A stretch of DNA of 64,000 nucleotides from Ascarosepion bandense (GCA_037127315.1 JBBBDQ010000230.1:1177501-1241500), one strand, 5' to 3'; shown: positions 10,883 to 22,165, numbered from the stretch's first letter. Made by a program: numbers and translations. The notes: a model not told the origin generated them from the sequence alone.

Positions 10883-10995
10883 AAAAACTACTAAAAAGTT
10901 GTAAGTTTAAAAATTCATTTTTTGGACAGCATTTGTTTATTTCTATTATTATATTTTACATTTCAGACCGTCCTCGGTCCTTCATCAGAAAAAAA
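10839..10995 (-). repeat. hammerhead-like repeat, TA array downstream
   Basis: The minus strand at 10963-10991 reads ctgatga, a stem of roughly ggacc/ggtc closing a short loop, then gaaa. The sequence catttttt before the core could pair with aaaaaatg about 60 nt further on, as stem I would. A TA array lies downstream on that strand (10839-10880). The stem III side is not convincing. Confidence 0.35.
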
Positions 10996-11376
10996 TGATT
11001 TAAAATTTTAAATTAGAAACGTATTTCACGAAAGCGTCCGTGGGGAGAGATTGTTTACATCACGTGACGCAGAATGCGACAGATTTTTAAAAAAAATATT
11101 TGTAAACGTAAACCTATCTTCAACAATACTTATAAATTTTGTTTTAGAGAAAATCTTTTTAATTGTATCTAAAAATTGTTTAGCTATTGAAATATTTGTA
11201 AAGATTCAAAACACCTAAGTCCCGATTTAAACCTAACTTGTGTGTATTTAATTTTAAAATCTAGTATTTTTCTTTCTTTCTGCGTGTGTGTGTAGAACTA
11301 AAATCGGTGTCTATTAGTAAACATTTGCAATTTTCTAAAGTGTGATCCGGTTGATTGAAATGGACTGCTATTGGAG

Positions 11377-11442
<66 letters not shown>

Positions 11443-11670
11443 TCGAATCCTGCTGGGTAGCACACATTTTCGTAATAAAAATTTATCGTAAATAATCAGG
11501 CCAGTAGATATAAATATAAAAATACTGTTTAATTAAAAAAAGATTATCTACGTAAATACGAGTATCGATAAAAATAATGTTCAACATAATTCATTACAAA
11601 TTGTCGGTTGCTTATAACCAAGTTTCGTTAAAAAATTCGTTAATTTCCGTAACATGTTTACATTATATAT

Positions 11671-11795
11671 ACTCTAGAAAAATGTTAGATACTCTACAAT
11701 TTCATGGGTAATACGTATTTCGTAGGCAAAGGTTTGCCTGCGAAATACGTATTACTCATGAAATTGTAGAATATCTAAAAAAAATTTCTAGATTA
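11671..11795. repeat. 60-bp palindrome
   Basis: Arms 11671-11730 and about 11733-11795 are inverted copies with few mismatches around a 2-nt centre. The arms include cgaaatacgtatta and catgaaattg. This arrangement is reminiscent of the hammerhead-like palindrome at 17797-17925 (cgt...cgcatgaaac). Confidence 0.8.
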
Positions 11796-11887
11796 TGTTA
11801 CTCTGTTAAATTAAATAAATTTAACACTGAGGTCTTTTGAGTTCGTTTCTATCGGAATTTACCTGACTTATATACCAAGTATTCTAC

Positions 11888-11920
<33 letters not shown>

Positions 11921-11923
<3 letters not shown>

Positions 11924-12180
11924 CATCCGCAGACAGATCTGTTTTGCCGTATCTACCCCTGGGCTATGGGCGTTCGGTGGAAGTAGGCAGACTTTTTGGC
12001 GCATATCATTACACGCCCCCAATAGCTAGAGCGCTCTAATTCATTTCACTGAATGAGCGATGCGTACATACCAGAGTAGCTACTGTTTATCAAAGTCTAC
12101 TATTTTTCCAGAGTGCACAATCAGGGTGTGAGAGCGTAAATATTGTCATCCGCAGACAGATCTGTTTCGCCGTATCACAG
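11921..12180 (-). mobile_element. retrozyme-like unit: 223-bp body between two hammerhead 3' halves
   Basis: A 33-bp direct repeat with one mismatch occurs at 11921-11953 and 12144-12176, offset by 223 bp. On the minus strand each copy is the 3' half of a hammerhead: stem II strand cggc, then GAAA (AAAA in the 11921 copy), aca-gatc-tgt (stem III), c at the expected cleavage site, then tgcggatgac. The segment between cleavage sites is 223 nt, within the size reported for animal retrozymes. The 5' core of the upstream copy is replaced by TA-rich sequence near 12181. The body is related to 50300-50391, which precedes a nearly intact ribozyme. Confidence 0.6.
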
Positions 12181-12520
12181 ATATATAAGTGTGTGTATGT
12201 GTGTGTCCACTGAATTTGATATAATTTAGACAAAATATTGTAGAAGGTCAATGCAGGTATGTGAACAGTGTTAGCATCTATACTAGCTTTAACCTAACTG
12301 AATAACGTCCGTTAATTTGCATATTATGCAACATACTTATTTTTCATAAAGAATGGCAAAAATGTTTTATATATTTATAAATATTCGTTGTTTTTTTTTA
12401 TATATATATTATGAACTATTCTGTTAAATAAAGTTGCAAGCCGAGACAACATATTGTGTTTATAACCGATCCTACGGATTTAATTAGTCCTTATTTAAAA
12501 ATGACATATGGAAATCACTA

Positions 12521-12585
<65 letters not shown>

Positions 12586-12588
<3 letters not shown>

Positions 12589-13366
12589 CCTTTGAGATCT
12601 CACTCGCCAGATCGACTCAGACGATTAAAAAATTAATTGTACGATTAAATTTTATTGCTTTACTCGCTCGCGGTCGATTAAAAATCTCGCAATGAAAAAG
12701 GAAATTTGATTCTTTTACAACCTAAAAGTTTGGTACTGAAGAATCACAAGTTACTTAGAAATTACCTACAATGACATTATTGAACACTTGGCTTTTTATT
12801 GTGCCGATAAGTGGAAACATTCGTTTAATTAACACTTCCAGAGTAAATCCAAAATGGTTCTGTCGCCAAGATTAAAGCTCACTTAAAAAAATATTATTCT
12901 ATATTTCCTCCCCTCTTACGAAATGTAAAAACACACATTTGAAAGAAAGAAAAAATGCGTATACTTCTTTCAACTACGAACCCACCAAAAAAAAATTATG
13001 CAAGTAATTTTTTTATATAAAATCGTTGAGAATTTAGGTACCCCCACTCAATTGTAAAATACAAAAAAAAAAAAAAAACAACATATCATGATGCTAAAAT
13101 AGCTCAAACTTAATAAAAACAAAATTTTATCATCAAAATGTTTATAAAGAAGAAAGATCAAATTTTTTTGTTATTATTTTTTCGAATTTTTAAATCCTTT
13201 CTAACACGTTCAAAATTTTAATTAAAATTTCATTTTTTCTTTTTTGTCAGCGATTCACGCTATGTTTACGTAAGGCGACAATTAAGAAAATAGAGTTGGG
13301 GCAAGTTAATTTCTCTCGTTCTCTACCGCCGGTCGAGTGATTTCTTTCTTCAAATCTCAAAGGCTG
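12586..13366. mobile_element. 781-bp non-autonomous TIR element with TA flanks
   Basis: The left end reads cagcctttgagat and the right end is its inverse, atctcaaaggctg. Each is flanked by TA, giving TA-CAG...CTG-TA. Similarity continues inward through cactcg/cgagtg. The interior is AT-rich without a transposase frame. It fits a MITE of a TA-targeting superfamily, but because the flanks are TA arrays the target duplication cannot be proved. Confidence 0.6.
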
Positions 13367-13391
13367 TATATATATATCTATGTCTGTCATC

Positions 13392-13434
13392 CACATACAA
13401 GTGTGTTTCGCAAGTCTGTCAGCTCATCAGTGTG
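13392..13434 (-). ncRNA. canonical hammerhead ribozyme motif
   Basis: The minus strand reads caca (stem I), CTGATGA (13430-13424), a stem II closed by gc/gc, GAAA (13409-13406), aca-cact-tgt as stem III, A as residue 17 (13396), then tgtg, which pairs with caca. All core residues of the hammerhead consensus are present, and the predicted cleavage lies between 13396 and 13395. A short TA array follows on the same strand (13378-13368). Downstream tgtggatgacag matches the tgcggatgac after the other family members (11921, 12144, 50431). Stem II is short, so activity is uncertain. Confidence 0.65.
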
Positions 13435-13689
13435 TCTAGATATTTACATACTTCGAGCCGGGTTCAAAACTCGACCGATTAGTTGTCACTAGGAATCTCT
13501 GCTCTCTAAGCAATAGGCGCATAGAATGTGAAAAAGGAAATTTTAACGTAGACACACACCAGTTGCCAAAAGAACTCAACTCATTGCTAAAGAGTAACTC
13601 GTAATGTGCGTGGGTGGGTAGCATGGTGAAATAATTGATAGAAGCTAGAGGAGTAGGTGGACCGACGTATGAATCCATGTCTTCTGCCT

Positions 13690-13765
13690 TTAGCTATGGT
13701 TAAATAGCAGGACAATCTATGTTTTGTAGCCTTGCATGGCAACCGTTCTAAGTAAAAGACAATCC
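13690..13765 (+). mobile_element. diverged SINE S body fragment
   Basis: atggttaaatagcagg, gtagccttgcatggcaaccg and ctaagtaaaag follow the order of the SINE S body (gggttaaataacagg, tagccttggctggcaacc, taccgcagaaag). Only this middle portion is recognisable. Confidence 0.4.
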
Positions 13766-14328
13766 GGCTTACAAAACTTTTAATTATGCATTAAATAGCT
13801 TCACCGACCCACGGTTGGACAAGCATTATGAGTACTGCTAGACTGTTGAAGACATATCCAATCAGAGCGGCGTTACTCCTCCGAGTGAGAAGGCATTGGA
13901 TCTGCTTCAATAAATATCTATTGCTTATACATGTGTGTGTGTGTGTATGTGTGTGTTTACGTGTGGAAATTTGGATAAAATTCAGTAAACGTGTTAATTG
14001 TCTTATTTTATTATATTTTTCCAAACTTCGAATAAGTTGTACATGCTGATCAAAAATTCTTGATAAACTCTGATTGTTTCATGTTTTTGTACTCTTTTCG
14101 TTCGAGTATGTCCGACAGTTTCAATCACGCAAAAAAAAAATATTCAAAAACTATCAATTTACAATAAAAATGAAGTAGACAAACGCTGTCGGATGAATTT
14201 AATTTAATCAAATTTGTTTTGAATTACTTTTTACTACTACTGGATACCATTCACTCACACATATACACATGCGCACACATCGCTATCTCTTTTTATACAT
14301 ACATACAAATATATATGATTGATTAAAT

Positions 14329-14367
<39 letters not shown>

Positions 14368-14621
14368 TTTGAGGCAAAGAATTTGTCACTTTAACCGACC
14401 AGATTCATGCAGACTTCGAATTTGTGTGAGAGTTGGTGATTCATTACGAGTACCTGGGTCGAATAATAGTATCCCTTACTAACCCGTATTATCGTTCTAC
14501 TAACAGAGTTCTAAGTATTGTATTTTTCTGTAATTAATATATATATATATTATTTTCTTATTTGGTTGTTCTTGTGTTATTCTTGCTAGACCTTTTACCA
14601 TGTCCACGGTATATATATATA

Positions 14622-15337
14622 TATATATCTGAGAGTAAAGTACTACACTTCCCTGGCCTCACACACTCAGCGGACCTCAAGCAGAATGACTATATCGAAT
14701 CCATTTCTAAATCCACTGCTAACAAAGTCGTTTCACTGTGCAGGGCCATTTGAATTGAATACTGCTGCCATATCTGGTCGGGTGCCCCTGCTAGTCACCT
14801 CAGAGTTCTTGACAAAATCCAACTGAGAACCTGTAATGTGATCGATACCGACTTGGAAGCTCGGCTGCATTCGCTATCTCATCGGCGTGACGTGGCTTCC
14901 CTGTGTCTCTTCTATAAATACTTTCATAGCTTCTGCTCCAATTAATAAGATTACTGGTGCCTCCTAGGTATGAATTTACACGAGCTGCTATATTAGCAAC
15001 TAGGTCCCACCCTTTTACAGTGAAAGCGATAAAATGTAACCGCAATTTCTACTCTAACAGCTTGTTTTCATGCACTTCTCACCTGTAGAATTCCCTTCCA
15101 TATACTTGCTTCCAAGACTGCTACAATCTCCAGGAATTTAAATGTAAGGTCAATAGATATCTTGTATCTCACTAACTCGAATCCATTCTCTCAAGCTTTT
15201 TTTTTCATCTACTCCACCCCACTATCCTCGGTATTCTCATCCGGCTATTACCCTCCTCCTTACATTAATTATAATTAAACCCTCTTTTTCATCACTTTCC
15301 CAATGAAACCTCCTGTGCAACAGTGGCAGTAAAATAC
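14622..15337 (+). pseudogene. LINE-A RT C-terminal region and 3' end
   Basis: Successive frames encode GLTHSADLKQNDYIESISKS, TANKVVSLCRA, then [37 protein letters not shown], and after a break KCNRNFYSNS and YNLQEFKCKVN. The 3' end stops at gtggcagtaaaa and switches abruptly to a hammerhead-like block (15338 on), so the usual ccttgcttgggg end is missing. The 5' side abuts a TA array at about 14610-14628. Several stops make it dead. Confidence 0.75.
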
Positions 15338-15500
15338 GGAAATCTCTATGTTTCGAGATAGTTTCTCTTCATCAGACAATGTTTGATGTTGGTTGTGCAG
15401 ATGATATATATTTAAAATAACAAAATCCTTTTGTTTGCTGTGTATGTATGTGGGAAAATATAAAATTTACATGGGTGTTTCTTTTAACTGATCAGTTAAA

Positions 15501-15557
<57 letters not shown>
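15338..15557 (-). repeat. hammerhead-like block joined to LINE-A, TA array on its 5' side
   Basis: The minus strand at 15395-15340 reads ctgatga, one extra a, gag-loop-ctc, gaaac and an at-rich loop ending tttccgta. It resembles the block at 60393-60444 (gag/ctc stem with one extra base). Here the TA array (15509-15557) is upstream of the motif on that strand, unlike the other copies, and stem I is lost at the LINE-A junction. Confidence 0.4.
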
Positions 15558-15560
<3 letters not shown>

Positions 15561-17055
15561 TATGAATGAAAATAAGTTGGGTGCTTTTACAAGTCTATAG
15601 CCTATTCTGCGGAGTTCTTACATACCGCTCTTCAGACCGACTTCTTCACAATAATGATTGGGTTGAATTTATCCAGACAGAAAGAATCATGGGTGGACAG
15701 GAAAAACAAAACTGGGGCGAAGGGGTTAGATTTATTATATCAGTTATTACAGGAGGTTGTATTTCTATCCCAAGCAATAAGATGACCTTGGCTTGAACTT
15801 TTAGTTGGTTATGCTCAAATACATGACAGTAAATTTAGGGGCTGTACTTTCACTAGAAGCATTGAATTGTCAACTTTTTATGTTAATCGTAAAGGTAAAA
15901 AACAGGGATCAGTGCTAATTATTATTCTTAGCGATATCAATAATACTACTTCATAAAACAATAATAATAATAATAATAATCATGATAACAATAGATATAT
16001 ATATATATACCATGAATATTTAATTCTAATTCTGAGTTAAACATTCTAGCCCCTTTACTCATAGATATTAATAAAAAAAATTATTGTTAAAAAAAACAAA
16101 TAAAAAAATTAAAATCCAACCTCCTGTTAAAAATTATTGTCTACCCATTTAAAAATCTAAGTTACCACTATCCAGACAAAATTCAAAAGTGACATGTCTA
16201 GATCCAAGCCACCCTACTCCCTTTCATAACCTAAATATTAAAACTCCATGGTTACATAATTCTCATTTTTGATTGAACAATATTGACACACCTAAAGCAT
16301 TTTTCTTCAACTACCACTCCCTAATTTTCTAAATAAACATGAATTCATCTTATATTTTAGAAATAAGTCATTTTCACCATTTATTTTAACATATGACCTG
16401 AAGAACAGTATTGCTCTGAAACATGAACATTTTTGTGTAGTGATATTATGCATTTATAACCATTGTAATAACAAAATTATAACATACATATATATATATA
16501 TATATATTCGTGTGTGTGTGAGAGAGAGAGAGACAGAGTCAGAGAGAAAGAGAGAGAGAAAGAAACAGAGAAACATAACAAATGATAGTTAGAATTATAC
16601 AACGTGGATATTACTGAAAAGGCAAAACACCAAAGTTTCAAATTAAAGTTTCAAAGTTTTGGTTTCTGATGTGTTTAGATACAGAAATTCTTTGTTCACA
16701 TACAGCTGTTGAATTGTTTTTAAGCTGGTCATTTTAAATATAACACAATGTTGGAATGTTACTTTTGTCGCAAAGATGTCATACTGTTTGATTCTAGAAC
16801 TTGAATACACACTAAAGACTCATATATCACGACACTTTCTATACACTTTATAATTAAACTATTACTTTTCTATTTAATTGGTTGCTGTGTCGAAAAAATC
16901 GCTTTGGTTTATTTGTTTTATGATACAGCATATCTGCCTCAATGTGTTATTTCATGCCGACAAGTTTTTCACAATAGATTTGTATAATTCGAATATATAT
17001 CCTTTGAAAAGAAAAAAGTTTGTAGCTCAGGATTTATTGACGTAATTTGTAATGT
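15558..17055. other. no recognisable gene; (TAA)n, (GA)n and short TA arrays
   Basis: The interval holds (aat)n at 15959-15981, a TA array at about 16490-16507 followed by (GA)n at about 16519-16560, and otherwise AT-rich DNA. I see no conserved frame. Confidence 0.5.
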
Positions 17056-17380
17056 TTTTTCATTGAGAATCAGATGTATTGCTGGTATGTATTTTTTTCC
17101 AAAATCTATTACTGGTAATATTTGTCTCTTCAAAGAAGTATTACAGGTAATGTATTTTTCCTTCAAAAATATATTATTGGCTGTTCTATTCAAAATTGCA
17201 TTGCTGGTTATATTTTTTTTCTCAAAAATTTATTGTTTGAAATTTGTTTTCTTTCAAAATTTTATTGCCGTTAGTATTTTTTTTATCAAAAACGTATTAC
17301 TGAAATTTTTACTATAAATGTCTATTTTTATATTTTGATAGTATTTTTACCTCAATTTGAGGGTTAACTTGCTGAAGTTC
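17056..17380. repeat. degenerate minisatellite, about 40-bp period, with shared 3' block
   Basis: Units of about 38-42 bp built on attactggtaatattt...ttcaaaa repeat about seven times. The tail (tctatttttat, gatagtatttttac, gagggttaac) is matched at 41150-41225. A second array of the same kind precedes it there (40979-41150). The two loci are copies of one repeat family. Confidence 0.6.
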
Positions 17381-17438
17381 TTCGTCATACCATAGATTAT
17401 CGAAAGAACTTTTTAAAAAGTTTTGAAATTCGCTTATG

Positions 17439-17439
<1 letters not shown>

Positions 17440-17489
<50 letters not shown>
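17440..17489. repeat. (TA)n microsatellite
   Basis: Clean TA array; another shorter array with a (GA)n tail lies at 17606-17673. Confidence 0.95.
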
Positions 17490-17493
<4 letters not shown>

Positions 17494-17606
17494 CTGTTAA
17501 GTCTACGTCACACATAACTAACATGGAAAATTGGCAACCCCCAAAATTGAAAGCAGTTAGAGCTATAACCAGAATACCTCAGGTAACTATGAGCACATTC
17601 TGCACA

Positions 17607-17659
<53 letters not shown>

Positions 17660-17796
17660 AAGAGAGAGAGAGAGTTGCGTGAATTAAGAAATGTACATAT
17701 GAAAATAAATATATGTATTAAAATCTTATTTAGGTGTTACTAAAACAGTGCTCACTGTAGTAAAAACAGAGATATTAATTATATATAATAATAAAT

Positions 17797-17925
17797 ATGT
17801 ATATTATACTACGTCGTTGGCAAGACTCGGAGTTTCATGCGTTACGCAAACATCAGGTGCATATTAACACGCATAACACATGAAACTCGAGCCGTTCCAC
17901 CGACGTAGGATAATGTATATTTTTA
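17797..17925. repeat. palindrome carrying head-to-head hammerhead-like halves
   Basis: Arms of about 50 bp (17797-17846 and 17870-17925) are inverted copies. On the minus strand the left arm contains ctgatgt, a tgcg/cgca stem, gaaa, act-ccg-agt (stem III) and c. This is a hammerhead with A9 changed to T. The right arm carries the opposite-strand gaaactcgag block. The right arm is repeated once more at 18385-18437. Confidence 0.6.
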
Positions 17926-18437
17926 TTAATATATATATATATATAGAGAGAGAGAGAGTGTTTTCCCTGACGATCCGTAGTGTGAAACCGCGGTAGGTTT
18001 TGGCTCACTTTAGATTTTTCGTGCGATTTTGCTCTACTATTGTATTTTAGTACTTTCGTATTGAGCACTTTTTCTTGTGTTTGGTTCTGTTTGGTTTTTT
18101 TTTCTTTACTGCAGAATCTTGAATGTTTGTTCTTGTTCCGCTGGGTTTTTGTTTTCTCCCCATTTATCCGACGACTTAGTACGCCGGATTGTAACGGATT
18201 TAGGTGCTGTTTGTTAATGGTTTTTTCGAAAGTTTATATTGGCATAAATTTACGGTGTGCATTCTTACAGGCTCTAGCTAGTTATTATTATCATTATATA
18301 TATATAATGGCTGACCACTCCGATTTGAGAAAACTCGTCTACCAGGGCGTCTAACTAATCGCCACTGTAGACGCCTGGTCTGGCACATATGAAACTCCGA
18401 GCGGTTCCGCGTAGGATAATGTGTATGTTTATTAATA
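17926..18437 (+). mobile_element. TA/GA-headed repeat element with hammerhead-like start
   Basis: After (TA)n(GA)n at 17930-17958, ctgacga and gaaaccgcggtaggtt occur (17968-18001). About 300 bp follow that are homologous to 46070-46400 (shared blocks include ttggtt, ccgctgggtttttg/ccgcagttttc, gtaacggatttagg/ataacggagttag). The element ends near a small TA tract (18294-18306). A repeat of the 17889-17925 arm lies at 18385-18437. The ribozyme stem II is not convincing here. Confidence 0.45.
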
Positions 18438-18861
18438 TAATTTTGGTCAAAAAAAAAAAAAGAAAAAAAAAATGAAAGAAAAACGAATCAGGGGAATTAT
18501 TATAAGCCAGAATAAATTGACTACAATCTCTTTATTTCATTTCTTGTTTTTTTGAAAATTTGTCAGGAATCCGCGAATTTTAAGTCCTCTTACCTTTTTC
18601 TAGTTTACCCTTTTATGAAACTTGTCAAGAATTAAACTTTCATAAAGTTTAAATCTATCTGTCATTGCTTTCTTAATACCACGACACTTTCGAACGAAAT
18701 CGATCAAGACTCCCACTGTTTTATTCTTAAACTCATTTTAGTTTTTCATTAACTGTGACTGACACGCTTTCTAGTAGAGTGGTTTTCCATTATCTTTAGC
18801 AAGGTTACGAGTTTATAGTTTTTCTTTCGATTAGCCTGATTTAGAGACTACGTATTAAAGA

Positions 18862-19130
18862 CAGTCAGTCAATCAGTTAAGTGCCATAGTGGATGTACGC
18901 TTGGGCGATCATTTCTTGAAAGAGACATGACTGACTGGGCAGAATATTATCCCTCAGTAGGTTGCCGTTTCTTTCTGCGGTAGACTTGTTGCCAGCCAAG
19001 GCTATAGAACCAAATCTGTCCTGTTATTTAACCCATAACTGGAAGGAGAAGACGGATTAATATCTTTTCAAAGTGTATTCAACTGGAAGTAAGTGAATTC
19101 AAGTGGAAATCGAACTTGGCTCCTCGGTTA
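18862..19130 (-). mobile_element. SINE S, minus strand
   Basis: The plus strand shows the SINE in reverse: tcagttaagtgccat, gagacatgactgactgggca, ttgccagccaaggctatag, cccataactggaagg, and a B-box-like cgaacttggctcc. The tRNA head beyond the B box is missing. No target duplication was found. Confidence 0.85.
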
Positions 19131-20132
19131 AAAAAACAACTGAACTTAAAATACAGCTCATAACTGACAGAGAAAAAAATTACCTTTTCAATGGCATTTG
19201 CTGGAAAGTAAAAGCAAATAACTAAGATGTGATATGAACTCGTTTTACCAATTTCTTTTTTCCGAAATGATAACGTTTACACTACCCGTGTTGCTTATTT
19301 CGTATGATTTCTTTCGGGAATTTTCAGACATGACTAATTGTTTACACATATCTATGATGTCATGATGAATAAATATGTTCAGTTCAAATTTTACCTTGTT
19401 ACTAATTTCGTTAGTATTGAAGTCTTTTCGGTTTCCTCTGAAAATTCAATCCCTATGCTTACTAATATTATTTTTGTTACTTTTATGAAACTTTAAAATG
19501 AGTTGTTAATATTCAATAAATATTTTGAACTATTCACCTTGTTCATGCTTATTTTTTCTTTCCGGGAATAATTATAAAATATTATTGCGACCTTTAGTTA
19601 TTTATCCGTTCATTTTATTATCAGCGTCTATTTTATTTATTTATTTTCTTGTAAAGAACTCAATTATTGTTTTTGAAATGCCATTTGACGTATCTTGTTG
19701 GTCTATTGCATGCCGAGTTTAATCATCCTGATCAAATTATTATAACAGATACCGTCTGGGGAAATTTGATGCACATATTATATTATGATTGTTATCGATT
19801 TTCGGCTGCGCTGAAATTTTCTTATAATTGTTATTGTTTAATAACGGACCGGTTTTAATCAAATTAATCTAATTATGGATATTAATTACAGGCATTATTA
19901 ATTCAGTTCCTCCCGACAATATTATTTGCCGTCTTATTTTTTATCGCTCTCTATATTTTCTGCCAGTGATGTCTTCGCGAATGTTTTTCTTCTTTCTTTT
20001 TAGCTTTCTTTTCGCTCTTCGATTTCGGAGTCAGATTTGAAATTATTCTGCAATCCTAATTGTTATATATTTTGGCACTACTGAGTTTAAGTGGTCCTTC
20101 CGCAAAAAAAAAAAAAAAAAAGCAGGAGGATT
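19131..20132. other. no recognisable feature
   Basis: AT-rich DNA with long T-runs. No frame longer than about 65 codons has any family motif. Confidence 0.5.
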
Positions 20133-20769
20133 TTGGGTAAATTTTCGTTTTTAGTCCCGAAGGCTTTCCCCACTTTAAATTTATCCAAAATAGCATTATT
20201 TCTGTGCAAATGTATATGCTGAACTCAAATCAACAATTAGTTATTGAAGAAACCTACCTTTTTTTATCTGAACGTCCATAAAAAAAAACGAACTACATCT
20301 CGCACTTTTTATCTCCCGTAACTCTCACGAAGTCATGTAATTAACTGAAGAATGACGTTCTGCGTAGGCTACAAATTTCAGTCGATTTACTTCCTTTACT
20401 GAAACTTCCGCCTATTTACTTCCTGTAATGAAAGTAATACGCGTAGAAATAAAATCGCGTATTACTTTCATTACAGGAAGTAAATAGGCGGAAGTTTCAG
20501 TAAAGGAAGTAAATCGGCCGAAAATAGACCGAAATTTGTTGTCCTACATCGAAAGTCATTCAGCAGTTAATTTCATGACTGCGTTAGAGTTATGGGAGAC
20601 AAAATTTAGTTCGATTTTATTTTTCTGAACGTTCAGATCAAAAAACGTATGTTTCTTCAATAACTAATTGTTGATCTGAGTTCTGCATAAACATTTGCAC
20701 AGAAATAATGCTATTTTAGATAAATTTGAAGGGAGAAAACCTTCGGGACCTAAAACGAAAATTTACCGG
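20133..20769. mobile_element. 637-bp inverted repeat (fold-back element)
   Basis: Arms of about 311 bp (20133-20443) and 314 bp (20456-20769) are inverse copies separated by a 12-nt loop (tagaaataaaat). The innermost part, around 50 bp, is essentially perfect (cctatttacttcctgtaatg/cattacaggaagtaaatagg). Outer parts carry substitutions, for example at aacaattagttattgaag versus its inverse. The ends are gtaaattttcg and cgaaaattta. No frame is present. It is either a fold-back transposon or a palindrome formed by inverted duplication. Confidence 0.85.
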
Positions 20770-21009
20770 ATGTTTTTACAGGCAATAAATGTTTATTATA
20801 CCTACCATTAAACAATTCAGAAGGAAGTCGCATTCATATAATGAATACAGAGTAAAATTGATCATTGATATTTTCAAGAGTTATCTGTACTCTGTTATTA
20901 TTTATAGGTATCAACTTTCAAATGGTAGCCCACGTCATTAATAACTGTTTACTACTAATGTTGTCCATTTTTCATTGTCCGAAATTTTTCCTCTTCGTTT
21001 CATACTTGT

Positions 21010-21480
21010 AAAACATTTCTCTACAAATATTTTCACGGCTTCTGCTCCGATGAAATGAGCCCACTGGCGCCCCATATGTATAAATTTACTTGAGCTACTA
21101 GATTAGCAACTACCCTTTTACTACCCTTTTACAGTGAAACCAATAAAATGCAAACCGCAATTTCTACCATCAGCTTCTTTTTTCGCACTTCCTACCTTTG
21201 GAATTCACTTCTATATACTTGCTTTCCCGACAGCTACAATCACCAAGAATTTAAATGTAAGGTCAATAGTCATCTATCTCACTGACTCGCATCCTTTCTC
21301 TCGTGCTCTTTTCTCCGTCCTCTCCACTTTCATCACACCAGTATTCTCATCCTTTTCTTACCCAATTCCTGACACCCGCTACACCCTGTCCCTCTTTCTC
21401 ATCACTTTCTTCCTATGTAACCCCCTGCGCACTAGTGGCAGTAAAACTGCCTTACTTGGGGTGAAATGGTTAAAAAAATA
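21010..21480 (+). mobile_element. LINE-A 3' fragment
   Basis: Translation in shifting frames gives YKYFHGFCSDE-like sequence, LELLD, YPFTV-like sequence, KPIKCKPQFLPSASFFALPT and HQEFKCKVN. The 3' end reads gccttacttggggtgaaatg and then ttaaaaaaata. A short duplication of acccttttacta occurs near 21115. Confidence 0.75.
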
Positions 21481-21849
21481 AAATTTACAGAAGTCAGAAA
21501 TATCCATGGTCGTTAAGTATTACTTTCAGCATCATCTGTTTATAAATATATTAATAAAATAAAATTAGTTAAACTAATGGATAAGCTATGTTTCTTGTTT
21601 CAAAAGCATTTACTGCTATCTATCTATCACTTCAATCTAAAGCCTCACTTACAACCCGTGTCACAGTTTTATCAATATCTTTCTAAATAATAGAAAAAGT
21701 GGTGATATCTCTTCTTTGGGAACTGGTTTCCTCTTAATGTTGGTACAGATATCTCGATCTTGAGCTGCTAGTATACGGCTTTCAGTTTCATTTTTACAAA
21801 TCTTTAACATTTCCGAAACAATTCTATATTATTTTGGCTTGTACTTGTT

Positions 21850-22165
21850 ATCATTATGTCATTTTCCTCAGAATTCGATTGCTGCTATGGTCACACTACC
21901 TACCAAGTCTGCAGAAAGACTTAAGGCGGGTAGCGGTGTGTTGAAGTGGCTGCATTTTATTTGTTTTCTCTCGCCCGTTACACCACTAGCCTTACATGAA
22001 CAAGGTTCTCTTAGTGTGAAGGCTGTACTTATCAAGACACTTTGTATATCGCTTAAGCTGGTATCTTCAGGGATTCTTCTAGTGTGTTGTTTTGTTCCAT
22101 TTTTTATTATTCCAAGTGTACCTACTATCACTGGTACTATTCTGGTTTTCAATTTCCACATTTTA
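21850..22165 (-). pseudogene. LINE-B C-terminal fragment
   Basis: The minus strand encodes MWKLKTRIVPVIVGTLGIIK, NGTKQHTRRIPEDTSLSDIQ and SVLISTAFTLRE. This matches the conserved end of a LINE protein family in which VPVIVGALGLIKKGT is followed by a Pro-rich turn and a TAHILR motif. It is 97 codons long here without a stop. Clade is not assigned. Confidence 0.55.
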
